Notes: generated by a model not told the origin, from the sequence alone. A DNA stretch of 64,000 nt from Halomarina pelagica (GCF_024228315.1 NZ_CP100458.1:17512-81511); one strand, 5' to 3'. Positions 17,258 through 26,755 are shown, numbered from the stretch's first letter. Made by a program: numbers and translations.

Positions 17258-20200
17258 CTGATGAAACACCGCCCGATATACCAGAGGTACTAGCACCGCT
17301 CAAGGAGTTTCAACAACAGACTGCAAAGTATGTGTTTAATCGATTATACACCGATGAGGACTACACACGCCGATTTCTCATTGCCGATGAGGTCGGATTG
17401 GGGAAAACGCTCGTCGCCCGAGCAGTGATTGCCCAGACGATTCAGCACTTGTGGGATGACCTCGACCGGGTCGATATCGTCTACGTCTGCTCAAACAGTA
17501 GTATCGCTCGGCAGAATCTTGATCGCCTCGTTCTCTCAGATGATCAAGAACACGCCTACTCTTCTCGGATTACCCTTCTTCCGAAGGAGACACACTCCTT
17601 CGAGGAGAACAAGGTGAACTACATTTCATTTACTCCCGGAACCTCGTTTGATCTGAAATCGAGCCTTGGTCGGATGGAAGAACGCGTCGTCCTCTACCAT
17701 CTCCTTCGTGAACCGTGGGACTTGGAGGGTATGGCGCCACTGAACGTCCTCCAAGGCCGTGCAAGCCATCAGCGCTTCCGCTCACGAGTCGCTAATTTCG
17801 ATGTGGATCTCGACGAGCAGCTCTCGCACTCGTTTATCGAAGCGCTTGAAGATCGCCCGGCGTTGAAAACGGAGTTCAAGGATCTCTGTGATCACTATGT
17901 GCAGTTCAACAGTCAAGTGTCCGAGTCCGTTCGTAAACGGCGTCGAGACCTAATCGGAGACATCCGGAACGTCCTCGCGTCCGTTTGTGTTGACGCACTC
18001 GAGCCAGACCTGATAATCCTCGACGAGTTTCAGCGCTTCAAACATCTTCTTGAAGGAGATACTGAAGAAGGAGACCTCGCCCAACGACTTTTCACATACT
18101 CTAATGCAGCTGCGGAGGCGCGTGTTCTGCTTCTCTCAGCAACCCCGTACAAGATGTACACGATGGCTCACGAGCGCGACGAGAACCATCTTGCAGATTT
18201 CGTTCGGACACTCGAATTCCTCGTTGGACCAGATGCAGCCAAGGAAATACAGGAGCTGCTCGATTCCTATCGCCGATCACTCTACCAGCAACACGATTCG
18301 ATCGACGAGCAACTCCTAGAACTCAAAACAGCGATCGAGTCTCGGTTGAGTCAGGTGATGGTGCGAACTGAACGGCTTGCAGCCTCTCCAGACCGGAATG
18401 GGATGCTGACAGAGATACCCTCAAACGGGATGGGGCTCCAACCACCGGAGGTTCAAGCATATCTCGAACTTCGCAGTGTTAACGAACTGCTGGAGGGGCC
18501 GTCCATTATGAATTACTGGAAGTCCTCTCCCTATCTGCTGAACTTTATGAATGACTATTCGCTGAAGCGGAAGTTCAGACGAGCGCTTGATGATGGAGGC
18601 GTGTACCCGCAACTGGTCTCACAGCTCAGTGAGAGCCAGTATCTAAATCTCTCAGCGAGTGCTATCGAGTCGTACGAGCGTGTGGAACTACGGAACGCGA
18701 CGCTCCGGTCACTTGTTGACGACATTATCGAAACCGGAGCCTGGCGTCTCCTGTGGCTTCCGCCCTCACTCCCGTATTATGAGCCGGGCGGTCCGTTTGG
18801 TGAGCCGGATATTTCGGGCCTGACGAAGCGCCTCGTCTTCTCCTCCTGGCAAGTCGTTCCAAAATCGATCGCAGCGATGGTGAGCTATGAAGCCGAGCGG
18901 CGAATCGTCTCCGAGTTCGACCCTGAAGCGTCCTATTCGACTGGCCGAAACACGCGGGGATACCTGCTTCGTATCGCAGAGAACGACGGACGGCTGACTG
19001 GGATGCCCCTCTTCTCACTGCTCTACCCGAGCGTCACGCTCGCAACCATCGGGGATCCTTCGATGATTACTCCCACTGAGGAGGGACGCGATCGTCCGAG
19101 CCAAGAGACGGTTCGTGCCACGATTGCTGATCGTATTGAATCACGACTGCAGCCGCTACTCGACCGAGTTCCTCACGATTCACTTGACACCGGAGGACCT
19201 CACTCTCACGATGAGGCGTGGTACTGGGCCGCACCACTTCTGCTTGATCTGGAGAATTATGAAACGGCGATCACTGCCTGGTTAGGCCGTTCTGATCTCG
19301 CCTCTCTCTGGCAAGGGGAGTTAGCAGACCGCGCTTCGTCGAGCGAGCACAAACACTGGGATGCACACATCGCACGCTTCCGGCAAATGGCAGCTGGCGA
19401 GATACCACTAGGTGCACCACCCGATGATCTGGTCGAGACGCTAACCGACATTGCGCTTGGCGGTCCTGCAACTTGCGCTCTCCGAGCTCTGACGCGAATC
19501 GTTGACACAGAGGATGAATCAAACCTCGAAGCGGCGATTACTGGTGCGGCGCAGGTTGGCTGGGGATTTCGATCTGTGTTCAATCTCCCCGAAACAACAT
19601 CTCTCATTCGGAGTCTCCACCCCGCAGAGCCCTACTGGCGTCGAATCCCGGAGTACTGCCGCGACGGGAATTTCCAGGCCGTCCTCGACGAGTGGGTACA
19701 TATGCTCAATGATTTCGGCTTAGCGGATGAACCGCCCGAGGTTGTTGCTACCACTGTCTCCGAGCGCATGGTCCAAGCACTCAGTCTTCGGACCGCGTCG
19801 GCAAAGCTCGACGACGTTCAAGTACACGACGGGGACATCGACCTACAGGAAAAGGGTATCCGGTGCCATTTCGGGCTGCAGTTTGGCGACGTCGAAGATT
19901 TCGATTCGTCGACGACCATTCGAACCGATCAGGTTCGACGTGCCTTCAACTCCCCATTTTGGCCCTTTGTTCTGGCAACGACGTCGGTCGGGCAGGAAGG
20001 ACTTGATTTTCATCCATACTGCCACGCAGTTGTGCATTGGAATCTTCCGTCGAATCCGGTCGATCTTGAACAGCGTGAGGGGCGGGTTCACCGATACAAG
20101 GGACATGCGGTTCGAAAGAACGTGGCACGGGCCTATCAGTCGCAGGTCCTCCCAACACGCAACGGCGTCGATGTTTGGTCGGAACTGTTTGAGCACGCCT

Positions 20201-20484
20201 CACGGTCCGCTGAAGCAACTGATACAGACCTCGTTCCCTATTGGGTGTTCACGAACAGCAACGGAGAGAGCGCCCGTATCGAGCGCCATGCGCCGGTGCT
20301 TCCAGTGAGCCGTGAGGAACAGCGACTAACTGAACTTAAGCAATCGCTTGCAGTCTATCGGATGGCGTTTGGGCAGCCACGTCAGGACGACCTCGTTGAG
20401 TATCTCCTGCAACATCTCTCTGAAGACGAGCTCGGTGAGCAGTTCGACGACCTTAGAATCGATTTGTCACCGCCGCAATTGTAG
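17254..20484 (+). CDS. SNF2-like superfamily 2 helicase/translocase
   Basis: The 1076-residue protein carries the full SF2 set: Walker A DEVGLGKT (about residues 45-52), motif Ia region YVCSNSSIARQNL, motif II LIILDEFQRF (about 254-263), motif III LLLSATPYKM (about 293-302), and motifs V-VI TTSVGQEGLDFH...NPVDLEQREGRVHRYKGH (about 910-950). The QREGRVHR segment is typical of SNF2-like translocases. A long insert (about 320-880) separates the two RecA lobes. The start overlaps the PLD gene stop (ATGA). It is likely the DNA-translocating motor that directs the PLD protein onto target DNA. Confidence 0.9.
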   Translation: MTDETPPDIPEVLAPLKEFQQQTAKYVFNRLYTDEDYTRRFLIADEVGLGKTLVARAVIAQTIQHLWDDLDRVDIVYVCSNSSIARQNLDRLVLSDDQEHAYSSRITLLPKETHSFEENKVNYISFTPGTSFDLKSSLGRMEERVVLYHLLREPWDLEGMAPLNVLQGRASHQRFRSRVANFDVDLDEQLSHSFIEALEDRPALKTEFKDLCDHYVQFNSQVSESVRKRRRDLIGDIRNVLASVCVDALEPDLIILDEFQRFKHLLEGDTEEGDLAQRLFTYSNAAAEARVLLLSATPYKMYTMAHERDENHLADFVRTLEFLVGPDAAKEIQELLDSYRRSLYQQHDSIDEQLLELKTAIESRLSQVMVRTERLAASPDRNGMLTEIPSNGMGLQPPEVQAYLELRSVNELLEGPSIMNYWKSSPYLLNFMNDYSLKRKFRRALDDGGVYPQLVSQLSESQYLNLSASAIESYERVELRNATLRSLVDDIIETGAWRLLWLPPSLPYYEPGGPFGEPDISGLTKRLVFSSWQVVPKSIAAMVSYEAERRIVSEFDPEASYSTGRNTRGYLLRIAENDGRLTGMPLFSLLYPSVTLATIGDPSMITPTEEGRDRPSQETVRATIADRIESRLQPLLDRVPHDSLDTGGPHSHDEAWYWAAPLLLDLENYETAITAWLGRSDLASLWQGELADRASSSEHKHWDAHIARFRQMAAGEIPLGAPPDDLVETLTDIALGGPATCALRALTRIVDTEDESNLEAAITGAAQVGWGFRSVFNLPETTSLIRSLHPAEPYWRRIPEYCRDGNFQAVLDEWVHMLNDFGLADEPPEVVATTVSERMVQALSLRTASAKLDDVQVHDGDIDLQEKGIRCHFGLQFGDVEDFDSSTTIRTDQVRRAFNSPFWPFVLATTSVGQEGLDFHPYCHAVVHWNLPSNPVDLEQREGRVHRYKGHAVRKNVARAYQSQVLPTRNGVDVWSELFEHASRSAEATDTDLVPYWVFTNSNGESARIERHAPVLPVSREEQRLTELKQSLAVYRMAFGQPRQDDLVEYLLQHLSEDELGEQFDDLRIDLSPPQL

Positions 20485-20820
20485 GTCTGCGATCGAATGG
20501 TGCGCTGTGATCGCGTTCTTCTGTCTCTATAGAAAGCCCTCGGCCGCTCGGCATCCCGCGCCCCCGGGAAGACGGTCCTGCTCACTCCATTGCGCGGGCT
20601 GCGACTTCCCTGCCTTCGTTCGCTGCACTCACGAGGACGCCGCTGCGCTCCTCGTGCCTGCGGTGCTTGCGGGGTCGGGGGACGACCGAGACGGCCTCGC
20701 CCTTTCTGAGTCCGCCAAGATGCCGGCTGAGTGTGCAGCCGACAAAATCGTTCAGTACTGGCCCCACCCTAAGGGGAGTGTATCCTGTGTCGATTTACTC
20801 ACACCGTTCTGGAAGATATA
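20485..20820. other. Gene-free G+C-rich stretch with one hairpin
   Basis: No convincing reading frame is present. A perfect 8-bp inverted repeat, CACGAGGA / TCCTCGTG, lies at 20630-20656. The stretch may be a decayed fragment of an older plasmid region; composition becomes A+T-rich only at the promoter just before 20856. Confidence 0.4.
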
Positions 20821-20829
20821 CTTATAAAA
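20821..20829 (+). promoter_or_regulatory. TATA box for the two-gene cassette
   Basis: CTTATAAAA lies about 30 nt upstream of the GTG at 20856, the spacing expected for an archaeal TATA box driving a leaderless transcript. This supports the GTG start. Confidence 0.55.
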
Positions 20830-20855
20830 TCCGATAGCGTTGTTATGACTCACTT

Positions 20856-22124
20856 GTGACAGTAGAACCGCTGGATCCGGATCCTGAGTTGGTCTCCGAG
20901 CTTGAGTCCCGCCCAAAGTGGTTTCTGGAGCGGCTCTATGAAGTGTTCGCTGATGACGTGCTGGATACCAAGGCGCCGACACTGCGAGAAGTACTAGCTG
21001 ATAGGCATACAGATCAGGTGAGACAGTTCCTCGAGGACTACGAGATACTGAGCGAGAGAAACGTCAATCGCCGCTATGCCGAGGAATACCTCAACAAATC
21101 ACTCGGGATTAGTCGTGAAGACTTGGATGTGAGGGATCGGTATGAGCTTCTACTGGTCGTGTATGAGAACGGTTGTCGGGACAAGCTCCGGTCAATGATC
21201 ATCAGGTCTGAGCTTTTCGCCGTCAAGAACGAGCGAGAGTTCCAGCTAGATCAAGAGCTCAACCTCGATGGTGTAGAGAATCGGGTTACTGCCTTCCTCC
21301 GAAAAGCGAACGTGGAGGAACAACATCTTGATCCGATCCAAACCACCGTCGATGAAAACGAGTCGTCGGTGGCACTGGATATCCGACAGGAGTATGGAAG
21401 GAAATATCGTAACGTCTTCGCGTTCAGGCAGTCACCAGGGCAAGAAAATGTGCCCGTGAACCCGTCGGTCGAAGGAACGTCATTCTATCCCCTTCGAAAT
21501 ATGAGTATTGGCGTTGAACCCAAAGATGGTGAAACCGTAATCACGTTCTCGAAATCAACAGATAACTGGGAAGGGACCCTCACTGAGCTGTTCTCCGATG
21601 TTTTTGGTGTCGGTAATCTATTCCAGAAGCTGGAAGAGAAGAGTTCGCCTGGCGTTCAAGAGATCCAGCAGGACACGATTGCGGCCGTAGAGGACGAGTC
21701 GACCGATACAGCCGATACCGTACGTGAGGCGGTCCAGCAGCGCACCGAGACAGCAGCGGAGCAGATTGACCAGTCTGACGAGCCTGAGGAGACGAAGGAG
21801 GACCTCAAGCAACGCGTTGAGACTTTCCGGCTCGTCGGGTACTCGATATCTAATGACCAGGCCACCAGCACCGACGAATTCACTATAATTGCGGACGACC
21901 TGAACCATGTTTTCGGTACTATTGAGGGGATTGAGCTTAGTTTCGAGGATTACCTAGAGAAGGCAGAGAAGGATAATATCCAGTTGATTTTCAAGATCCA
22001 GAACGAGCATGTGAAGCTGAGTGCCGGCGACTGGGAGCCGCTTCGAGGTCCTCGTATCACTGCCGGGAACAAGGAAGCGCTTGAAATCCTTCTGAGTGAG
22101 ATGGATGAACCGGACTGTGATTGA
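20856..22124 (+). CDS. Unknown acidic protein, partner of a FokI-like nuclease
   Basis: A 422-residue protein that I do not recognise. It starts with GTG, which fits a TATA box about 30 nt upstream. It is acidic and largely helical in its first 150 residues. A segment around residues 275-330 is rich in Asp, Glu, Thr and Gln and looks like a flexible linker or coiled coil. The C-terminal part (about 330-415) has alternating hydrophobic residues suggesting an alpha/beta domain. It overlaps the next gene by about 20 nt, so the two are translationally coupled. As the next protein has nuclease-like motifs, this one may supply target recognition or immunity; that is only an inference from pairing. 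Confidence 0.6.
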   Translation: MTVEPLDPDPELVSELESRPKWFLERLYEVFADDVLDTKAPTLREVLADRHTDQVRQFLEDYEILSERNVNRRYAEEYLNKSLGISREDLDVRDRYELLLVVYENGCRDKLRSMIIRSELFAVKNEREFQLDQELNLDGVENRVTAFLRKANVEEQHLDPIQTTVDENESSVALDIRQEYGRKYRNVFAFRQSPGQENVPVNPSVEGTSFYPLRNMSIGVEPKDGETVITFSKSTDNWEGTLTELFSDVFGVGNLFQKLEEKSSPGVQEIQQDTIAAVEDESTDTADTVREAVQQRTETAAEQIDQSDEPEETKEDLKQRVETFRLVGYSISNDQATSTDEFTIIADDLNHVFGTIEGIELSFEDYLEKAEKDNIQLIFKIQNEHVKLSAGDWEPLRGPRITAGNKEALEILLSEMDEPDCD

Positions 22125-23544
22125 CCCAATTCGCTCGTTTATCGGACATGGAAAGCCAGTCCCATTAGATGATGTACCGGAGGCACTAAGGGACACTCAG
22201 TACGTCGAAGAACGGTTGATCGAGCCGTCTGAATGCCCTACCTGTGGTGACGGGGTTATCATCGTCGATGAGACCGATGACGCGTATGAGGTTCGATGCC
22301 ATTCAAACCACTTTCGCACCGTCGCTAAATCCGAACGGATACGGTACGTACCATCATTCGACCGGTTACTTCGGGACATCGCGGCAGAACTTGATATCGA
22401 GGTCACATCGATCAACGACGATAATCTCCCGCGATACGTGATCGGGAAGACCTCCCGTGCTTTCACCCTGTATCTGGTGTATGCGCCGCGGCACTACGAG
22501 GATACGATCAAAGAGATCTATGAAGACGCTATTGAGCTGGGACAACCATCAATTCTCATCACACCGAGAAATACGATTTCTGAGATTGTTGAACTCCAGT
22601 TCTTGTTTTCTGTTGGCCATCTCGTCCAGGCAGTCCCGTTTCAGAAGATTGGCGAAAGCGAACTACTCACTGACTACCTAGATACTGCCGAACAGATTGA
22701 GCGGCTTGACGAGGACGTGATGGCCAAGCGCTTCGGGGACGACATCGACGAACTCAGGAAACGAGTGAAAGCTAACCCGAAGTACATCCTCTCGATTCTC
22801 TCTAATATCCGTATGCTCCGGGAAAATGGTGAGATCGGTCCGGGTAGTGGGGAACTCCTCGAAAACACTGCCGAGGCGGTGTTCATGCACCTCTTCCCGA
22901 CACAGCCAGCGCGGGGTGGGGAAGCCGATTCAGGCGAGAATCTTCCGGATAACGTGTTCTACATCTGGGAGGAGGGCAACTATGACTTCATAGATTTCGA
23001 GCCGATTCTAGGGCTTGTCGACACCAAATCGGGGAAGGATGCGAATTTCGCGAAGGAGCCGGTCAGCGGGAAACACGATGACTACGTAAAGTCCGCAAGA
23101 AAACTATCGTTCAAGCACGGCTCTGTCGCTCATATCTTCGTTGTCCTAGATATCGATGGACAACAGGAGATCAAGTTTCACGACCGGATGAAACCCTCGT
23201 ATGAAGAGAATATGTATCTGATTGTGCTGACTTTAGATGCACTGGTCACAATATTCGCTGCGTATCTTTCCAGCGTGGTCTCTAATGAGTTGAAACTCAA
23301 TATGGCGAACTTCTCCAGAGCGGTTTATCCGCTGTTCCATCGGGACACATTCAATTCTGAAGAGTTTCAGCACCTCCGCCGAATATTTAGAGAGGTAGGA
23401 CAGGAGCCTGAGGTATACCAAATGAAACTGCTGGAGCGACCGGACCTCATGGTCATCAATGACAAGGTGGTCATGGAACACCTCCGCACCCTCATTGAAG
23501 GGCCTGCGGAGGTAGAAGAAATTCTCAGCCAATATTTCCAGTAA
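22105..23544 (+). CDS. Zinc-finger protein with FokI-like PD-(D/E)xK segment
   Basis: The 479-residue protein (ATG at 22105; a GTG three codons earlier is possible) has an N-terminal zinc-finger-like part, CPTCG ... CHSNH (about residues 41-68). Near residues 300-325 is the segment DFEPILGLVDTKSGKDANF, where D-x-K after a hydrophobic strand resembles the catalytic core of FokI-type PD-(D/E)xK endonucleases. The following DDYVKSARKL helix and HIFVVLD strand fit that fold. No methyltransferase accompanies it. It is coupled to the preceding unknown gene. The likely role is a DNA-cleaving restriction or defence effector; the nuclease call rests on motif inspection only. Confidence 0.62.
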   Translation: MNRTVIDPIRSFIGHGKPVPLDDVPEALRDTQYVEERLIEPSECPTCGDGVIIVDETDDAYEVRCHSNHFRTVAKSERIRYVPSFDRLLRDIAAELDIEVTSINDDNLPRYVIGKTSRAFTLYLVYAPRHYEDTIKEIYEDAIELGQPSILITPRNTISEIVELQFLFSVGHLVQAVPFQKIGESELLTDYLDTAEQIERLDEDVMAKRFGDDIDELRKRVKANPKYILSILSNIRMLRENGEIGPGSGELLENTAEAVFMHLFPTQPARGGEADSGENLPDNVFYIWEEGNYDFIDFEPILGLVDTKSGKDANFAKEPVSGKHDDYVKSARKLSFKHGSVAHIFVVLDIDGQQEIKFHDRMKPSYEENMYLIVLTLDALVTIFAAYLSSVVSNELKLNMANFSRAVYPLFHRDTFNSEEFQHLRRIFREVGQEPEVYQMKLLERPDLMVINDKVVMEHLRTLIEGPAEVEEILSQYFQ

Positions 23545-24005
23545 GTACTGCTTGGCCTGTTATCAAGCCATTATCACGCACAACGTGGCGTCTCAGAGAA
23601 TTGCACATCCCGCAAATCACCTTCGAACTCGATTGTCCCGACAAAATCCGACGATCAGCTTGAACACTTGCTAAAGAGGCTGAGGTCGTCGGCGTGACGA
23701 GGGGCGTCCATCCCGCAGGCTTCGCCGTGATCTGCCTGTACAAAGCCGGGTGAGAAACGGGTCGCTAGTTGATTCAGTCCGACGCTACCGGATGAACGGG
23801 TGGTTCGTCACGGCTCGCCCCGTTCGCCGCATGCCGCCCTCCGCGTCGCTCGCGACCGACCATTCCGGGCTGTCGCGGTCTCGTTCCTACGTCACTCGAC
23901 CGCGTTCCGGGCTAAAATGAATGTGCCCTCGACGCCAGCATTAAGCGCGTTTTCGGTTGCGCCCCTCGCGGGCTTTCGCGTTCCAGCGCTTTGGGCCGTT
24001 CCGCG
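23545..24005. other. Gene-free stretch between the cassette and the hairpin region
   Basis: The frames here look non-coding: short, Arg/Ser-rich translations with no motif. A minus-strand frame at 23525-23743 contains ICGMCNSLRRH, which could be a scrap of a zinc-finger-bearing transposase, but too little remains to name it. The second half is very G+C-rich. Confidence 0.4.
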
Positions 24006-24309
24006 CGGCGAGTCACACCACGACTCGCCGTGCTTACGACCGTCGCCCTGGACACGAACCCGCAGTCCGGGCCGGACACGAGAAACGGCTTAACGCTGGC
24101 CGCTCGCTCCGGGCGGGTCGGCGCGCGGTGCTGGTTGGGTAGCCTCCCTGAGGCGCGCTCTCGCTCGCGCCCCAGGGGGCGCTCGCGAAGGCGCGAGCGA
24201 GAGCGCGCAGATGATTCTGTCGGTCGTTGTCGTCGGAAAACCGCGATGTCAGAGCATCGCGGTGTCGGGCGCGTGAGCGCCTTCGTCGGAAATCACCCTG
24301 TAAGTGATT
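24006..24309 (+). repeat. Cluster of strong hairpins upstream of the OB-fold gene
   Basis: Five inverted repeats follow one another: 9-bp arms at 24006-24014/24022-24030; perfect 19-bp arms at 24153-24171/24190-24208 (loop 18 nt); CCGCGATG/CATCGCGG at 24241-24262; GGCGC/GCGCC at 24268-24281; and AATCAC/GTGATT at 24291-24309, ending 3 nt before the ATG. As RNA this would be a highly structured leader; as single-stranded DNA it would fold strongly. The downstream gene encodes a putative ssDNA-binding protein, so autoregulation or a replication/transfer role is plausible. Confidence 0.7.
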
Positions 24310-24312
24310 CCA

Positions 24313-25209
24313 ATGTCAAGTAAGAACGTTCCCAGTGAAGTAGTTTCGGTCGATGAACAGGCGTTCGAAAACGCGGACGAAGCGGAAGTCGACGAGGACG
24401 GCTTTGAGGTCGTCGATGAGACGCCTGAGTTCCAGGCGACGGTGCAGATGGAGGTGCAGGCAAAGGTCGATGCGAACCACCCGGACGGGATGGTCGACAC
24501 CAGTGACGAGCGGATCTACGGTGCGACCCTCGAACAGGAAGAGCGCATTCGTGCGCGGGAAGCTGAACTGGAGCGCATCAGTGCCCAGGCAGAGCTGGGG
24601 ACGCAAGACGGTCGCGAAAAGCGGACGCGAGATATCGCGGCGAAACGGAGCGCTGAGCGGCGTGCAGAGTTCCAGAAGCGGGCGGCGAGCGTGAACCCGA
24701 TGGCTGACCCGGAACGAGGTGATCCTCGTGCAGAACTTACGCAGGAGCAGTTGGCGGCGGTGAACAAGCAGTCGGTGCGGCTGGCGAAGAAACTGGATGG
24801 CTGGTCGCGAGCAGCGATTGGTCGGCGGCTGGGTGAAGCCGTGGTCGGTGGGAAAGACCTGATGAGCGCGGTCGTCGGGGTGTTCGAAGAGTTGCAGACG
24901 GCTCCGGGGACGGTGATTCCCATCGGGACGCTCGAGGACGTCAATCGCAAAGAGGTGAGCATCGAAGGTCGCGTGACGGTGCTTTGGGAGCCGTCGAGTC
25001 CAGCCATTTCCCAAGTTGGTCTCATCGAAGACGACAGTGGGAAAACGAAGTTCACCAGCTGGAAAGCATCAGATGCCCCCTGGATCGAAGAGGGCGAGCG
25101 CGTTCGGATGCACGGGGCGGCGAAGAACTGGTACAATGGGCGCGTCTCCGTAGCCCTCACTGGCTGGTCGACCCTGCATTTCCCTGAGCGCGGTCGCTGG
25201 TGGGAATAG
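24313..25209 (+). CDS. OB-fold, RPA-like DNA-binding protein
   Basis: The 298-residue protein has an acidic N-terminus, a charged helical middle (about residues 70-140, rich in Arg and Glu) and a C-terminal domain (about 195-295). The C-terminal domain has the strand pattern KEVSIEGRVTVLWEPSSPAISQVGLIEDDSGKTKFTSW, the RPA-type OB-fold signature (GxV, followed by GxxxDxSGxxxxxxW). Such proteins occur widely on haloarchaeal plasmids and are expected to bind single-stranded DNA. I chose ATG 24313 rather than GTG 24304 because the GTG lies inside a hairpin arm. A run of six T lies 19 nt after the stop. Confidence 0.78.
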   Translation: MSSKNVPSEVVSVDEQAFENADEAEVDEDGFEVVDETPEFQATVQMEVQAKVDANHPDGMVDTSDERIYGATLEQEERIRAREAELERISAQAELGTQDGREKRTRDIAAKRSAERRAEFQKRAASVNPMADPERGDPRAELTQEQLAAVNKQSVRLAKKLDGWSRAAIGRRLGEAVVGGKDLMSAVVGVFEELQTAPGTVIPIGTLEDVNRKEVSIEGRVTVLWEPSSPAISQVGLIEDDSGKTKFTSWKASDAPWIEEGERVRMHGAAKNWYNGRVSVALTGWSTLHFPERGRWWE

Positions 25210-25227
25210 CCGGTCGTCGCATCCTCC

Positions 25228-25233
25228 TTTTTT
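25228..25233 (+). terminator. T-run after the OB-fold gene
   Basis: Six T residues follow a C-rich stretch 19 nt after the stop, the usual haloarchaeal intrinsic-type termination signal. Confidence 0.45.
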
Positions 25234-25487
25234 GCTACGTGCCGGACCGACCCAGGCCCCACCGCCCCACCCTCCGCTCCGTGCTCGCTTCGCTGCGCGC
25301 GCAGCCACAACCTTGAGTCTTCAAGTAGGCGGTGGGAACAAGTAGACACACACTATTGTGCATCGAGTGATGAGAACATACTTGGTCGTACGGTGGTCCA
25401 ATAGTCTATTACGGATGATTTGCTGAGGGTTGGCGTTTTGAATAACACATCAACATATTTCACCCCTTGTAGTCGAATCAATTCATA

Positions 25488-26549
25488 ATGCCCATCTCGA
25501 ATGATGAGTTGCGAGAGCACTACGATGCTTTTGTGGAGCAAGCAGGTAGCGAGTTCTCCGATGAGCGTATCGAAAAGAAGCAGGAATTCCCTGAGCTTGT
25601 CTCAGAGGAGACTCTCGCGAATCTCGAAGAGGGAGATATTCGTGAATTAGTTCGGAATCTCTGGGCATTCCGAGGCTGGACGAATAAAGACTATCTTGTT
25701 GACCAGATACTCGAAGACGGAATAGAAAGCGTCCGAGAACAGTTCCAGGAAGCACTCTATGAAACGGATGACGTTGCAGTCAAGTTCGACATCTTGAACG
25801 AGAATGTCAATATGCTTGGACCTGCGAGCATCACAGAGATCTTCACCTTTGTATACCCGAACGAGTGTGCGATTTACAACCGGCGGGCACGAGAGGCACT
25901 CCAGTATCTAGGATACGATGTTCCTGCTCGTCTTACTAGTGGGGAACAATACGTAGCGTTTCTGGAGACGGTGAACGAACTCAAGCAGCGGCTCGATAAC
26001 ATAGAAGACGAAATTCATTCAGCTATAATTGAGGATCTTGTTGACGTCGACTATTTCCTGTTCCACATCTCCGAATTAGATACCACCCAAGAATTAGAAG
26101 GCGAAATTACAGGTGAAAACGAACCGATCGAGGATTTCGACCACGAGGAATTCAAGCAAAAACTCGTTGAGATCGGAGATGGCTTGGGATTCGACGTAAG
26201 CGATGAATATGATGCTGGCCCCGGCGCACGATTAGACGTTCGGTGGAGTACTCGAGTAGCCAACCTTGGGATGATAGCGTACGCATTTGAGGTCCACCGC
26301 AACGGGAGCCGTGATTCGGCCCTTCTTAACCTGATGAAGGCACAGAATGCGGATCCAACACTTCAAAAGCTCGTAATTGTATCAACGCAAGAACAAATAG
26401 AACGATTCCAAGACGAGGCAGAGGCAATTTCCGCAGACCTCGCGAAGTCACTCGCCTACTTTGAGGTAGGGCAAGTGCAAAAAGCTGAGAACCATCTCGA
26501 GGAGCTCAAAGATATTCTCCAGACTGCCGAGCTGATGGTCGAGTCCTAA
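25488..26549 (+). CDS. Unknown protein with PD-(D/E)xK-like C-terminal domain
   Basis: The 353-residue protein has a helical N-terminal domain containing YPNECAIYNRRAREAL (about residues 124-139), similar to the 'P-x-x-x-x-IYN-x-R' segment in several restriction-type and McrB-type proteins. The C-terminal part has GPGARLDVRWS (about 245-255) followed by IAYAFEVHRNGS (about 264-275), an arrangement like the D...ExK core of PD-(D/E)xK nucleases but with His in place of Lys. It may be an inactive or atypical nuclease domain used for DNA recognition. The gene stands alone with its own A+T-rich upstream region and is more A+T-rich than the TFB gene after it. Confidence 0.55.
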   Translation: MPISNDELREHYDAFVEQAGSEFSDERIEKKQEFPELVSEETLANLEEGDIRELVRNLWAFRGWTNKDYLVDQILEDGIESVREQFQEALYETDDVAVKFDILNENVNMLGPASITEIFTFVYPNECAIYNRRAREALQYLGYDVPARLTSGEQYVAFLETVNELKQRLDNIEDEIHSAIIEDLVDVDYFLFHISELDTTQELEGEITGENEPIEDFDHEEFKQKLVEIGDGLGFDVSDEYDAGPGARLDVRWSTRVANLGMIAYAFEVHRNGSRDSALLNLMKAQNADPTLQKLVIVSTQEQIERFQDEAEAISADLAKSLAYFEVGQVQKAENHLEELKDILQTAELMVES

Positions 26550-26701
26550 TTGTCGGTGCCCGATCCAACCGCTCAAACATAAGCCAGTGAGACTGTGATG
26601 AATTGGCTGACCACTTCTCGTGCCGGAAGAATGCTCAGGTGAGTCGTCGAACCTTCCTCAGATGCCTAGCAAACATCCTCACGACATCGCACCTACAATT
26701 G

Positions 26702-26727
26702 TTTATTGCCCCTGAAGGGGTGCGGGG
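26702..26727 (+). promoter_or_regulatory. T-tract plus dyad module (TFB gene)
   Basis: TTTATT is followed at once by GCCCC ... GGGG (26708-26727) around an inner CCCCTGAAGGGG dyad. This is the same layout as at nine or so other genes in 30.5-37.7 kb. It lies 29-54 nt before the TFB start. Confidence 0.6.
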
Positions 26728-26755
26728 TGCAGACAAGACATCTCGCAAACTACCG

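Noticed and set aside
23525..23743. Minus-strand frame with a Cys pair, possible transposase remnant
   Set aside because: Too short and without a catalytic motif; it also overlaps the end of the nuclease-like gene.
23800..24323. Plus-strand frames of about 100 residues in the G+C-rich leader
   Set aside because: Arg/Pro/Ser-rich composition unlike the acidic haloarchaeal proteome, and the DNA is dominated by hairpins.
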